DNA of 64,000 bases, from the NCBI GenBank assembly GCA_963082975.1, contig OY720350.1:24709875-24773874 (forward strand). The letters are read 5' to 3'. The notes under the pieces are model-generated. The model was not told where the DNA came from. It made no database searches and saw only the letters and a list, made by a program, of their open reading frames with translations. Position 1 is the stretch's first letter, and every line of letters starts with the position of its first letter. Positions 23,051 to 35,089 of this stretch are shown one piece after another. Made by a program: the position numbers and the translations under genes. This DNA is from Labia minor. Taxonomy: Eukaryota > Arthropoda > Insecta > Dermaptera > Spongiphoridae.

Positions 23051-23221
23051 ATATTGGTGGGGAGATCGATTGGGAAACGTCCGAATGGAAGACCAAGGAC
23101 GCGGTGAGGGGATAATGTAGGAAGAGACGTGAGGGAGATGGGAAAGGGTAGGGGCTGGATGGATGTGACTCAGGATAGGGACACTTGGAGAAATGTGGTT
23201 GCTGCGGGTTCCACAGAGTGA
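23051..23221 (+). pseudogene. LINE reverse transcriptase C-terminal fragment (type 1)
   Basis: The frame at 23051 reads ILVGRSIGKRPNGRPRTR, a stop, then GDNVGRDVREMGKG and DRDTWRNVVAAGSTE before a stop. It is the same tail as at 6703-6978 but on the plus strand. One in-frame stop marks it as dead. Confidence 0.8.
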
Positions 23222-23572
23222 GAAAATTTAAGAATATGTAAATTACAATTTATGTAATTGACGTATATTATTTTTGTTCAATTTATTAATATTTAATGCT
23301 CATACTGTTCATATTATTATATAAAATTATAGTTATTAAAAACAAAAATATATTGTATATATTTAATGGTCAATTTGCAACCAACTTGTAAAGTGGAATC
23401 TTTTATATATTTTTTGCCTATTATTTTTTCTTTTTTAGTAAAAATAAACCAAATGGACAACCATCATCGAAAAGAGAAATGTTAGGATAGTTGTTTAATA
23501 ATTTGAATAGGACCACTGGTTATATCGATTGTTGTATGAAGGGATGAGTTTAGATCCACATTCAGCACTTAC

Positions 23573-23750
23573 CGGTAGGATAGATAACGATGGTTGCTGC
23601 AGGGGGTGGTGGTCCTTGACCAGGGCGTTTTCCACCCCCGAGAGGAGCAGCGGCTGGTTCGAAAGCCCTGGCTGGGGTGGGGATGGTAGGCAACGTGGGG
23701 CCGATAGCAGCAGCCACGGCTCCCGACTCCTCGGAACCTTCCATTGTCCA
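23573..23750 (-). CDS. Membrane-protein exon: Pro/Ala-rich extracellular segment
   Basis: On the minus strand the exon follows a pyrimidine-rich tract ending CTTCAACTTCAG and ends CCTACCG before GTAAGT (23567-23572). In the frame that joins the 13524-13653 exon it encodes MEGSEESGAVAAAIGP, then Pro/Ala/Gly-rich sequence with GQGPPPPAATIVIYPT, ending in phase 1. The next exon supplies the last two bases of a Val codon, so the frames fit. The other two frames are also open across the exon, so composition alone does not fix the frame; the splice phase does. An alternative acceptor (CTTAAG) would extend it to 23795. The low-complexity linker before a transmembrane helix suits a membrane-proximal stalk. 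Family unknown. Confidence 0.65.
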
Positions 23751-24187
23751 CTGAAGTTGAAGCGAATGCAGAAGCTCATTGAGAAGACCAACGGTCTTAA
23801 GTCAAAACATCACCGCCTCACTGCCAACAAAAACAACATAAAGCACAACCATTAGTAATATAATTATCTCAACAAGAAAATATTTTATAGGTAAATAAGT
23901 AATAAGTAATTATCATCAAACTACAAATACATTTTGAATAATAAATTGATAACGTTGTACGTTGTACAATTATTTTAATTTAATAAATAATTTTATACAA
24001 ATAATGTGGTCTTTTAATAAAAATTCCCTTAATAAATTGATAAAAATTGACAAAAAAAATATTAGTTGATTTTCTTATTGAACAAAAATAAAAATTAACA
24101 ATTATATAAGCTTAATCAAAGTTATATTCTTGAGCTACTGTAGACTGTAGTCCCAGGGGGACAAGATTTTTTCTTGGAGGAAAGGAG

Positions 24188-24805
24188 ATGGAAATAGTGA
24201 ACAGTTATATCTATTTGGGCGTAACTGTTTGCTCCTCGGGTCTATTTAATGTTACATCTAAAGCTATGGTGAAGAAGGCAAAATTGGCTTTCACCACAAT
24301 GGGGGCAACACTAAGAAAGTCAAAATATATGGCATATGGCGGTCTAATAAGTGTATACCAAGCTTGCATGCTGGGGATGTTGTTATATAATTCGGAGTTG
24401 TGGGCGTTGCGCTACCCTAAAATAATTGAGATGGCCCAGACGTTCTTCTTTAAATCCTTTTTCACACTCGATAGATCAACGCCGGGCTATATAATTAGGA
24501 CGGAATTCGGCCGACCCAGAGTCATTGTACTGGTTGTAAGGCGGGCAGTGAAGTGGCTTTGCAAGATATTGGAATTGCCCTCAAAAAGACTTCCCAGATT
24601 ATGCTACGATAGGCTTTTACATCTAAGCAATCTCAGTGACGTTGACGAGAGATACAACTGGGTAGCCCAACTGAGATCTTTCTTCGTCGCAGCCAACAAG
24701 CCTGACATTTGGACCCTTCAAAACCCGACAGACTATAGAAGACTCTTGGACGAACTAATGGAGACTTTGACAGACCTATACATTTACAGGACTTGGACAA
24801 CCTAG
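24188..24805 (+). pseudogene. LINE ORF2 fragment, RT thumb region
   Basis: The reading frame is already open before the ATG (LGGKEMEIVNSYIYLGV), so this is not a true start. The IVNSYIYLGV motif and later MLLYNSELWALRYPK are hallmarks of the region after the palm domain in jockey/I-like LINE reverse transcriptases. The polymerase YADD motif lies upstream and is absent. The frame ends at IYRTWTT, and the protein continues in another frame at about 24790, so one frameshift separates the two parts. Confidence 0.85.
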
Positions 24806-25218
24806 AGGCCTCCAATTACTCACCACTATACAGGAGACTAGACTTCACTAGAAATCATTTGATTGGACACCGATATGCTCTAGTTAAATCGGGGACTTTT
24901 ATACAACTAAGAACGACAAACGCAAGACAAGTACAATTTTACGTGCAAAGAAATAAACATACTCTGGACCCAAATCAAATCTGCACCCTGTGCAATTTAA
25001 TCAAAAACGAAGATCTATACCACTTCTTGATGGAATGCCCTGTCTACGCTTCACAAAGAAAGGAGTTCATCATGAAGTATGTGTATCCATGTGAGGAAGT
25101 TCATGAGAGTAACTATATAGAAATACTACTAAACGTAGGGAACGAGACCCAACTGACAGACTTTCATAATTTCATTTCGAACGCACTGAGGGTGAGATCC
25201 TTCGTCATGAACGAATGA
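24775..25218 (+). pseudogene. LINE ORF2 C-terminus with CCHC-like motif
   Basis: Encodes LDFTRNHLIGHRYALVKSG, then CTLCNLIKNEDLYHFLMECP (a Cys-x2-Cys...His-x4-Cys pattern), and ends RVRSFVMNE. This motif closes ORF2 in several LINE clades, where it is thought to help bind nucleic acid. It continues the frame above after a +1 or -1 shift. A related but diverged tail occurs at 61384-61766. Confidence 0.85.
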
Positions 25219-26251
25219 CGAGGGATTTTCCACTTTCAGTCGTTTCTTCTTATTAATATTGTTATTATGACAAATAGAGAAGAGATCAACTGTTCATTAC
25301 TTTGTAAAAGAATAAATATTTTAATTGAATTCTATATAAACTGAATATATTTTAAGTCTGGAGATTGAAATGTTTGTTTTCGATAAATTGAAATGGAAGT
25401 CATTTTAATTGTGTAATCCACCCCAAAAAGGGGAAGGAATCTAATATAGAAATTGTACCAAATTGTATTATATTAGACATTCTAATCGTTGTTATTAAAC
25501 TATTGTTATAATTGTAAATGATTTGTAAAAATTATAAAAGGTGAATTCAGGTCAATAAACTAATAAATGATATTAATTTTTGTTATTGAAAAAAAACGAT
25601 TTCTTTAAGTATTTTCGTCTTCAGATTGTAATTTCTTCTTTCTTTATTGTAAATATATGAATGTGTTGTTTTTTTTGTTTTTTTTTCTTTCGTTTTTATT
25701 AATTGGTTTTCTTGTTTTATCAAATGTTTGAATTCTTTATTATGCGTAAAACAGGTCTAATGTAAAATATAATTTTTTTTTAATAATGCTGTTATGTTAA
25801 TGGATTGATGTAAATATATATTGAAATGGAAATCATTTTAATCTACCCATAAAAGGGGGAGGAATCTAATACAAAATTGTATCTAAATTTCTTGAAATAA
25901 ATCTATTTTTTTTTAATTTATTTTAAAACGTTCTATGTGTTAATATGTAATTTTGTGAACGGAAAAATATGTACAATTTGTATGCCGAATGGGCAAAGGC
26001 AAATAAAGTTTATTATTATTATTACTGTAGACGTTGTGGTGACGTAGTTCTAGACCAAGAAATTAAAAATTTAGTATAATTATATAAATTTCATAAAATG
26101 AAAAATAAGTTAAAATCTCACATATATTGTTAGGAAATTAAATAAATATTGATGATCAGGATTGTCAATCCTTGAATTTTGATAATTAATTTATAAATAT
26201 AATTTTTTCAATCTAATATAATAACAAAAATGCACATAGATCTAGTAAGTA

Positions 26252-27113
26252 CGAGGTTTGTTTAAAAGAAAAGAGGTGAATTATGAATTATTTCGAAAAG
26301 TATTTATTTATTCATCAACATCCATTTTGCCCCCTTCAAAGTAATTCCCCTCAGATATAATACACTTATGCCAGCGCTTCTTCCAATCGTCGAAGCACTT
26401 GTGAAATGCGTTATTCGGTATGACCATCAGCTCGTTCTTTGATTCCGACTGTATCTCATCAAATTGTAGCAAAACGCTAGCCTTTCATTGGTCTCTTCAT
26501 TTTTAGGAATAGGAAAAAGTCACAGGGAGCCAAATCTGGTGAATACGGTAGTTGAGGCATGATTGCGATGTTGTTTTTGGCCAAAAATCACAAATAAGGA
26601 ATGATGTGTGAGCTGGTGCATTATCGTGATGCAGAATCCATGATTTGTCTTTCCACAATTCCAATCGTTCACGCAAACGTTGCATAACTTCCTTGAAGTA
26701 TTCCTTATTAACAGTACGATCTCTTGGCAAGAACTCATGGTGCACCACGACATTGTAATCGAAGAAAACCTTCACATTTGATCCAATTTAGAGTGCTTTT
26801 TTAAAGCGCTTGTACCACTTATAAACATTTTTTTTGAGACAATGTAGACTCGCCGAAAGCCACAGTCAACATTTTAAGTGCATTGGAGCACTTTATTCCA
26901 TTTTTAACGCAAAATTTAAGACAGATTCATTAAAAAATCGAAGAATCCACAAAACTTTTTCAGTTGTCAAAAATAAACAACTAATCCAAAATGGCTGATA
27001 ATAATAACATATGAGAAACAAAAGTTTACTAGCAAAACAAAACAAAAATCGATAATCGAATGTGCACAGCCCGCAAAAATTCAAAATTCACCTTTTCTTT
27101 TGAACAGACCTCG
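26252..27113. mobile_element. Mariner element, 862 bp, internally deleted
   Basis: TIRs begin CGAGGTTTGTTTAAAAGAAA (left) and CGAGGTCTGTTCAAAAGAAA (right, inverted), flanked by TA at 26250-26251 and 27114-27115. The transposase is on the minus strand and has lost its middle (next entry). TIR divergence shows it is older than the element at 3085. Confidence 0.9.
26305..26945 (-). pseudogene. Mariner transposase pseudogene, internally deleted
   Basis: Reading leftward, the N-terminal piece (about 26945-26795) gives CSNALKMLTVAFGESTLSQ and YKWYKRFKKAL, the helix-turn-helix and linker. The frame then jumps to FFDYNVVVHHEFLPRDRTVN, ELWKDKSWILHHDNAPAH (second catalytic Asp), and after a frameshift PYSPDLAPCDFFLF (third Asp), ending near YFEGGKMDVDE. 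The first catalytic Asp and about 110-130 residues are missing, much as in the element at 3085. Frameshifts near an A run at 26830 and in the C-terminal part kill it. Confidence 0.85.
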
Positions 27114-27119
27114 TATATT

Positions 27120-28885
27120 CCTTGATTTATATTAAGGATTATGTGAGTGAAAAACGCCTAAATCGGAAAGTATCCAAATCTATAATATTATTAATTGTGT
27201 CTGTTTTCATGTTATATTATCATTTTGAAGAGAGCAATTTTGAAATATTGAAATTAAAACATTATATTTTATTATCATTATTATTATTAAATTTATTTAA
27301 ATTCAATACAATTTTAAATTTTAATATAATTTACTAAAAATAATAATTATATATATTTTTGTATAAATATTTTATTTTTTTAATAAGTAAGTAGTAAGTA
27401 AAATTCCCTTTTAAAATTACAATCTAAAAACACACCTAATAGTATTAATAAAGTATCATAGATAAAGTAATTAACTTTAAAAAAGGTTAAATAATTCTAA
27501 TTTTTTGTATAGTTTATGTTAAAATATGTAATTAAAAATACTATAATAGTTTCTAAGTTACAAATAATAACAATCCACATTTCTGACAAAAATGAAAATA
27601 GATATTATAATTATAGATATTATTATTATTAATTTATTTGAATTAAATCTTTAAATATATTGTAATAATATTTTGATTGCCTTTAATATAGTTTAGAAAA
27701 TGAATCATATTTTATTAAACTTCAAACATTTACCAATGTTGTTGGATTGAATGTTCAAAATTAATTTAAGCTACCCTTAAAGGATTCCTTCAAGGATATG
27801 TGAATCAAACGTAGTATTATTACATAAATCCCCATTATACAATCTCTCTCCCGTTTAAGTAAATATAAAATATAACATATTAATTTTATCTTTCATTACT
27901 CGTGTTTAAAAATATCTTATTTAATCTGTTGTCAAAAGTTTTCTTCATCTTCAGATCGAGCGAGCAATATTAATTCGATCGGGAACTTGAAATTTCTCCC
28001 CGATTATATACAATCAATATAGATCGTTAAATCCCTCCCTTCAATACTCCATAACATACAGACTGTGTTTAACCACTTTGATATTGCGGTTGAAGGATAA
28101 CGGGAGAGTCTCTTCTATTATCAAACTTGCAAGATGTTCATTTATCATTTGGTTTTCCTACATTGTGTTTTCTAGATTACAGTAAATACATTAAATATTA
28201 CTTGATGTTTAATTATACACTTAGATTTCTAGATGTATTCATTTTTCAATAATAATAATCACCATTAGAATTGAATTGTTTTTTTTTATTTATTGTGTGA
28301 ATTGCTTTTAATGATTATTTATTTATTTATTTATTTATTTACTGAAGTTAACTTTTTCACCCGTCATAAAATTCTCATAATAATTTTATTTTTGACTTTA
28401 AATCAAAATATATTTATATATTTTAATTGGCCTAAGTCAATTTTTAAGACTATAATAATTTATTTAGAATTAGTTTTATAAAGTCAAGATGAAAACTACG
28501 AAACTATGTATGTAGTCTCTATTAGTTATTTATTATTTTATTGTTAGATTTATATCTATATTGTTATTCACTTAAAATAAAAAGTTCATGGTAGTTCTTA
28601 ATAAGATAAAAAAAAGATATTTTTTTATTTTACAATTGATTCCTATTCAATTCCAAAAAAAAGATATATTTACCTTTACATTGCGAATCGTTTCCTAATT
28701 GGTTTCCTCATTAACATACTTCTTATTAAATTTATACACTCCATCTTGACCATTTGTTTATCGATTTTATAATATTAAATAATTTTGGGCATGCATAGAT
28801 GACCTCATGCAAAACAATCTTTAATCTTAACATTTTTCTGTCCATAAAGGAGAATACCAGAACCCTTGTAACAAATAACTAAAAA
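27120..28885. other. AT-rich sequence without recognised gene
   Basis: Includes a TTTA repeat (28317-28340). Positions 27780-28150 are less AT-rich but have no coding support. Confidence 0.45.
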
Positions 28886-28887
28886 TA

Positions 28888-29311
28888 CATGGTGTCCCAA
28901 AATGAAAGAGCAGATTTCAATGGATGTCCCAAAATGAAAGAGCAGATTTCAATTTCGTATTACAGACAAACTATGAAAGATAGAAACACATAGCGCATGT
29001 CATTGGATAAAGGAAGGTTTACATACACAACCAACTACCACAAATTGTGTATGCCATCTGCTTGTGCCGAGGCGGCTGTTTTTTGAATCGACTGCGAAAC
29101 GCACGTTGTACTTGAATAATAGATTGTGATCTCGCGAATTCCAATGACTTTTCCTGTGGTGTAGTCGCCTTGTTGCTATAAACAAACAACAGCAACTATC
29201 TCAAAACTTCGAACCTTCCTCTATCAAATAACATGCGCAATGTGTTTCTATCTTTCATAGTTTGTCTGTAATGCGAAATTGAAATCTGCTCTTTCATTTT
29301 GGGACACCCTG
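28888..29311 (-). mobile_element. Foldback Tc1/mariner-type element with DUF4817 fragment
   Basis: Ends CATGGTGTCCC and CAGGGTGTCCC (inverted), TA-flanked at 28886-28887 and 29312-29313. The arms are about 105 bp; in the left arm the first 34 bp or so, GTCCCAAAATGAAAGAGCAG and neighbours, are repeated in tandem. Between the arms the minus strand encodes ATTPQEKSLEFARSQS, QVQRAFRSRFKKQPPRHKQ and, after a 1-base shift, WHTQFVVVGCVCK. This is the N-terminal helix-turn-helix (DUF4817) of an insect Tc1/mariner-type transposase. The rest is replaced by an inverted copy of the 5' end. Confidence 0.8.
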
Positions 29312-29319
29312 TATTAGAC

Positions 29320-30975
29320 AATGTAAATCTTTAATAAAATCACAGAATTTCAACGAATGATGAAAATTAGTTTAACTACAAGATAATGTTATATTTGTTC
29401 TCAGTGATGAGTGAAGTCAAGTAAAAGCCTCAAGCGGTTAACATTTAGCGGCCCTTAAACTCAAGTTAGACATAAAATTTGTGCAAGAAAACTTTAATGT
29501 TAAACTTTTTAAGGAAAAGTATCGAAAAATTTCATAATGTTTAAGTAAAATAAGTATAACATATATAATAAAAATGTTTAGTTTTTGTACTTATGATGGT
29601 TTTCTTAAAAAATTTATAAGTAATACTCGGGTATAGTAATTACTTCGATTGTATAGTAGAATCATTGTACAAAACAGCGCCCAAACTAAAAACGTAAACA
29701 GTAAATCTTATTTTATAATAAATTACAAGATTAAATTCCATATAACGCTATATATTTAGGTTCTAGGGATAGTTAGAAGATTTTCGTTGCTGCTTCCAAA
29801 AACTTTAAAGTTCTAGTAACCGCACAGATAATATTGATAGATATATTGCTATTAATATATATACTATAATATAACTTACAGTTTAATAAATACCATAGTT
29901 AAATAGATTAATTTAAATAGAATAGCTAAATAGTTGATTAATATGATAAGTAAAATTTATTAGTATAAAGTTTTTGGTATTATAATATATAGTACCATAC
30001 TCCAAGACAATTTGGTTTGCCTGATGACTTGCTCAAAAGTGAATTAAGTAAATTAAAATCAATAGAATTCTCTTAAAGTTAACTTAGTAGTCGACAGTAC
30101 AATACTTTCCGATTCTTATTCTATCCCCAGTTGGCTGTTCACGAAAAACCTCCCCATCCCCATCCTTCATTACTCTACCCATTAATCTCTACCATATTAT
30201 TCTATTAAGATTTGATTTAAACTTCATAAAATTTCACAAACTCGTTTCTCACTTCACGCGGCGAATATTAATTGCATTTAAAGTTTTTTATTATTTTATT
30301 TTTTTTTTAAATTATTTTTTTTTTCCTCAAACAAAAATTGAAGAGGGTAAACAAATGAGTTAAGCATCCCTATCGTCATCATCATTTGATTTTATCTGGA
30401 AATTCATTAAACTTATTAATTAGTTTTTTGACAGAGTAATTTTATTTTATGAACACCGATATTTGTTTATATATAATTGATTTTTAAAAGCTGATTTATT
30501 TTCATTTCCGGTTTGAAATTAATAAAATATATAAATGATTAGAAACGAATAAATTGCATGTTTTAGTTTGGTATAATAAATATTTATTTTCGTCCCTTTA
30601 AATGAAACATTAAAAAACAATTTGAGAATTATACATCCAACTTTATCAAGGAGTATGTTAAACATTTGCATTTTGGAATGGTAACTTATATACAACAAAA
30701 TTAATATACTACTATAATATTTCAAAAATAAATTAAATGATAATTTACCTTATTATTTTTATGATTTGGTTAGTTTCTCTCTTCCCCTAATAAAGTATAA
30801 TCGTCTCCAATCTTTAAAATTATATATCTTTATTATATTTTATAGATATAAGATTAATGTAAAAAATGATATAATATTTTTCAGTTATATAATATATTTT
30901 TGATGATATTTAAGTAAATTCTAAATTAAATTATTTTAATTTTGCTATATTATTATGATTAATCCACATTTCAAT
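29320..30975. other. AT-rich sequence without recognised gene
   Basis: No supported gene. A less AT-rich, pyrimidine-rich patch at 30110-30200 lacks a coding frame. Confidence 0.45.
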
Positions 30976-30977
30976 CT

Positions 30978-31130
30978 ATGGGATCTATGGGTCGGAGTCT
31001 ATCCAAATTTGGAAGCTACTTGATAGTATCGGGTTCCGATCAAGAAAATCAAGATTAAGGTTGAGAGGACCGTTCTACTGATCATAGAATACCTTTACCC
31101 CTTTAACCCACTTGATAGACACTCTCTTTT
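30978..31130 (+). repeat. SINE-like repeat, 5'-incomplete copy
   Basis: Shares with 17795-18040 the order TTCCGATCAAGAAAATCA, AGGTTGAGAGGACCG (variant), ACTGATCATAGAATACCT and CACTTGATAG. Similarity fades on the 5' side, typical of retroposed repeats. Confidence 0.5.
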
Positions 31131-31381
31131 CATAGAATGTATGCAAAAGTTAGAAATTTTTTGTTATTTTTGTAAAAAAAAACATTAAAATTAAAATTAC
31201 TTTTAAGAATATGTTTCTTGAATATAAAAAAGAATATATTTTCAAATTTTTATCAATATTTGTATTTATTTTTATTATTTCTTTTTTTTTAAAACACTAA
31301 AAAAAATTATAATATTTTGTTTTTAACTTTCATTTTCCTATATAAAAACGTAATTTTTATTTTATTTGTTATTATAAAAAA

Positions 31382-31560
31382 GGCGATGTAGCCGACTCTG
31401 AACTCGATTAAATTCTTCTTTATGCCAGGACACCTCCATCCAATTTCTTTTCTTTCCCAATTCATCCACAATAACTTTTAAATGGTCAATTCTTCTTTAC
31501 CGGCATTTTCCAATTAGTTTTAACCGCCCATTCATGCTCCGTTCATCTTTATATTGTAGT
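31382..31560 (-). pseudogene. Probable LINE ORF2 C-terminal fragment
   Basis: The minus strand reads NGRLKLIGKCR, a stop, then RRIDHLKVIVDELGKKRNW and MEVSWHKEEFNRVQSRLHR. The pattern of a basic patch followed by a W...DRxxW/F-like helix resembles the tail of LINE ORF2 proteins. The resemblance is to the general pattern only, so the call is tentative. Confidence 0.4.
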
Positions 31561-31680
31561 TTATTTTAATTTAAGTATAAACAAACTTTATAAATCAAGG
31601 TAATAATGGGAACTGAGAAATTTAATATACTCATTGTTTATATATATATACTAGTTTTTATAATATTATATAAAGTAAGA

Positions 31681-31755
31681 CTCTTCAGTGGTTTAGTGGT
31701 TAGCACGACAGTCTACCACACTATAAACTTAAGTTCGGCCCTAGGGAAATTCAAT
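31681..31755 (+). repeat. tRNA-like or tRNA-derived SINE fragment
   Basis: TGGTTTAGTGGTTAGCACG fits a polymerase III A box and D-arm; about 30 bases later AAGTTCGGCCCTAGG is a degraded B box/T-arm. The acceptor stem does not pair cleanly, so it is not a functional tRNA. Confidence 0.55.
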
Positions 31756-33420
31756 AATTAATTATTTCTCTTTAAAGTTCTACGTGATCCTCAGGGTCTA
31801 TTCACAAATAATAATAATAATAATAATATAAAATAAATACAAAATTCTATCATTTTAAAAATCAATGTTATTATATATATATTGTAATTATATATTCTGA
31901 TGAAATGTAAATATTTTAAACAAATTGTCTATTATAGAGCGCGATTCCTGTTTACCTTTCTAAGAAGTGACGAAACAAATAAACAGGATATTTGTAGACA
32001 CAGAAGAGCAAATAGGATTCGAATTGAACATCACTTGGAACAGATTGGTTCAATTTCCACCCAACCAAACAACGATCGTTTTCATGAGCCAACGAATAGA
32101 AAGTGTAGGATAGAAATTGATAAAATAGAATAAGGGGAGAGGATTTGCTTTTCAATCGATGCATATTAGACTCCAACCCCATTGAGGAAAAGTTGTCTTT
32201 CTAAAGGCGGTTCTATGTATCTCTCCCTCAATAACTATTCAACTAATGAATGTTTGATGAACCTGAATCCCGACAAACGAGTGAATAGATTAGATAAAGA
32301 AGAAATTCACCATTGAAATTAGCCGTCAAACTCTGGTAAATATTTACTAGAATAAAATCAAAAGAGTGGAAATCAAAATGTAGAACCTATCTCTTCATAA
32401 GTAATATAAATAATATTTATTTAATAATTCACATATTATTTTAAAAATTTATTTTTATTTTATATCCATTAACTATAGATTTGATAAATACAATTTATTT
32501 TGGCAGTTAGGAGTACATGAGAGGATTATTTTTTTTTAAAGAAAATCTTAGAAAATTAATAAAAAGAGATGGTTTCAATTCAATCAATCTTTTTCAATCA
32601 AATCAAATTTTGTTCCTAAAATTGAGATGGTGTGAATTTAAAGATAATTGACATTATTCGTTCCAAGATCAGATTTTTTAAAGCAGAAATTTAAAAAAGT
32701 AATTTGGATCATGTTCACAGATTCCATTATAAAAATAATATTTTATGATATAGTATAATATTTAATGGTATCTTTAAAATCGTTGACCTGGAATGTCTTT
32801 TTGGAGGAGAGGAAGAATTTAAATAAAAAAGATATGTTATATATAAATATTTACTCCTTTATAATTAAAAAATTTCGTTTTTTTTTTTTTGTTACGGATA
32901 TTTAGATGCGTTAAAGTCAAGTTAAAAAATTTTCTTTTTAATTATAAATTTATTAATTATTAATTGTTTGCTTTTGGTCAAATTTCTACTTTCATAATTT
33001 CCTACCATTTCAAAAAAATCTTTAAAAAATTTATTTATTATATCAATATATCAATATCAATATATATGTTAGGTAAGTTACTCTCTCTCTTTTAGTACTT
33101 GAAAATAAACTGAATAATTATATGCAAAATAAAAATAAAAGTTGAATAAATTTAATTATGATTAAAAACATTATTTAAAAATAATAATCGATAGTAGTCA
33201 TTTAAATGAAACAAATAGATCGACCAAAATTATTAAATCAATTTAAATTAAATAATTATATTTAAAATTTGGAATATTTTAATACTAATATTTATAATAT
33301 AAAATAAAATAATAATACTAAAATTATAAAAATATATTATAACTTATTATATTATAATAATATTAGTAAGACCGATTTTACTACAGACATGGCATATTGT
33401 TAGGAAATTTCTCAGATAAA
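31756..33420. other. Mixed sequence; less AT-rich block at 31930-32400
   Basis: Positions 31930-32400 are notably less AT-rich than their flanks, with no repeat partner in the window. Opposed frames of about 77 codons exist but have no motif or splice support. The remainder is AT-rich. Confidence 0.4.
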
Positions 33421-33426
33421 TATAAT

Positions 33427-34032
33427 AAGTTGACCTGTGGCCAGGTCCGAACCGACCGACGGTTTGAAGTAAATTAATTTCCAGCTACAGAAACAATTTC
33501 AAATAATTTTAAGATATCTATTAATGTAATAAAAAACAGATATGGACATAACTTAAATATTTTTAATTTTATTTTATTTATAATATAAGAGCCGGCTGTG
33601 ACGTCGTGAAGTGCTGGATGACGTCATATAATTTTAAATTAAGAAAAAACTAATAAATATGATTTTTCTCGAGGATAAAACCAATATCACCAATCGTGGT
33701 GATATATAAAAAAATCTCCTTATGTGAAATTTGGTGTGAAAATAACCCTTCCCTTCCTATAGTCGATCGCTAATACTACCACTTCCGGTTTCCGGATTTG
33801 CACCAAAAGTTGATCAATTCATCCCACCGATGCATTAAGTAAATATACCAAATTTTATCAAAATCCGTTGAGCCGTTCAGACTGTACACATCTATACGGA
33901 CGGACGGACAGACATCATGCTAAAAATACTTTTTTCTGTTAAGAAAATGCATGATTCGTGGAGATATGTAAAAATCTCCACATGTGAAATTTGGTGTGAA
34001 AACAATACCTCCCTTACTATCGTCGGTCGGTA
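33427..34032 (+). mobile_element. Family A Helentron-like element, copy 3
   Basis: Full-length copy: AAGTTGACCTGTGGCCAGG start, ACCGACCGACGG, the GGAC microsatellite (33897-33909), the GGAGATATGTAAAAATCTCC hairpin and the CGTCGGTCGGTAA end. It is closest to copy 1 in structure. Confidence 0.8.
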
Positions 34033-35089
34033 ATAATTATTATCCAAAGGACTTCAGGTTAGGCTTAATTGCCATTTAGAATCATCAGAAAAGATAAAAA
34101 TGAGCTGAGTAAATATAACAACTCGGATAATATTAATAATCATAATAATATCTTCAAGTGTTTTAAAACAAAGAAAAATTAATAAAAATTCAATTCGATA
34201 ATATTTATAATAGAGGATCTTTCTCTATTATTCTTTTATACTTAAAAATTCTATATACAATAAATTAATATGTAAAATATTATTGTTAGCGCAAGAGGGT
34301 TTACCAATTGAGCCAAAAGAACTTATGCTAAAGCGCATAAACAAATCTCCTACTTGCATTAACTTTTTTTAATTATATAATGACTTGTAATCCACAGCCG
34401 ACAGCAATCTCTTTTTTAAAAGGAGATTAGCTTAACCTTTTAGTTCATTAATACCTACGTAAATAATTAGGAATTAATTTTACCAGTTTACTGGTTGAAC
34501 TCAAATCATACCTCTTAAATTTATAATGAATATTTAAATCGTCACCAGGTGATCCGAAGAGAACAGAAACGAGATATTTATTCTCTATTTAAAGAAATAT
34601 ATAAAAACTACAAAATATTGCACAAAAGCTAATAGGTAGTTATAACAATATAAAAGTAATCTTAAACACTAAAACAAATTAATTAATAAAAATATAAATT
34701 ATATAATCAAATTTGAGGACTTTCAATATGCAAACAAAGAAAATCTTAACCAGTGGACCTCAAATAAACAATATAAATTCAAATACATGGGCAGCAAAAA
34801 GTAAATAAAATAATAATTTATCAAACCATAAATAACGGTTTTATTGTTCCAAAAGCATAATCGAAAAGTCCTCCAGATGGACCTTCCTTCTTGAATGACC
34901 AACGCAAAATAGGGCGATCTCTAATGAGATCGCTGCATAAAAAGGCATAAAAACAAGGCAAATATATATTCAAATTCTCAGCCCAGTGTCACGTGATTGT
35001 GTTTGTCCCTTTCGTTCGTAGAGGATTCCAAAATTTTGAATAATTAATTAGCGGGAGGTTCAATTTTGATTAAACAATATTATGTGTAT
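34033..35089. other. AT-rich sequence, then lower-AT block
   Basis: AT-rich to 34850. From 34860 to 35089 the composition changes (GCGATCTCTAATGAGATCGC hairpin at 34915-34934); this may be the 3' UTR of the minus-strand LINE next to it. Confidence 0.4.

Larger units (their letters stand above)
24130..26028 (+). mobile_element. 5'-truncated non-LTR retrotransposon (type 2 LINE)
   Basis: A LINE 3' half: the C-terminal part of the reverse transcriptase frame, a Cys/His motif, about 800 bp of 3' UTR and a (TTA)n end (26013-26026). The 3' UTR carries two related blocks (TTGAAATGGAAGTCATTTTA near 25388 and a similar phrase near 25822, each followed by AGGAATCTAATA). Upstream of about 24130 there is no RT sequence, as expected for incomplete reverse transcription. 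Confidence 0.8.

Noticed and set aside
23529-23855. 108-codon plus-strand frame and 98-codon minus frame over the same stretch
   Set aside because: GC-rich exon open in several frames; only the minus frame that fits splice phase with 13524-13653 was kept.
27122-27337. 71-codon plus frame and other Ile/Leu/Phe/Lys-rich frames (for example 28293-28481, 45913-46095, 63618-63803)
   Set aside because: Composition is that of translated AT-rich DNA; no motifs or splice support.
31681-31755. Functional tRNA gene
   Set aside because: A box fits, but the B box is degraded and the acceptor arm does not pair.
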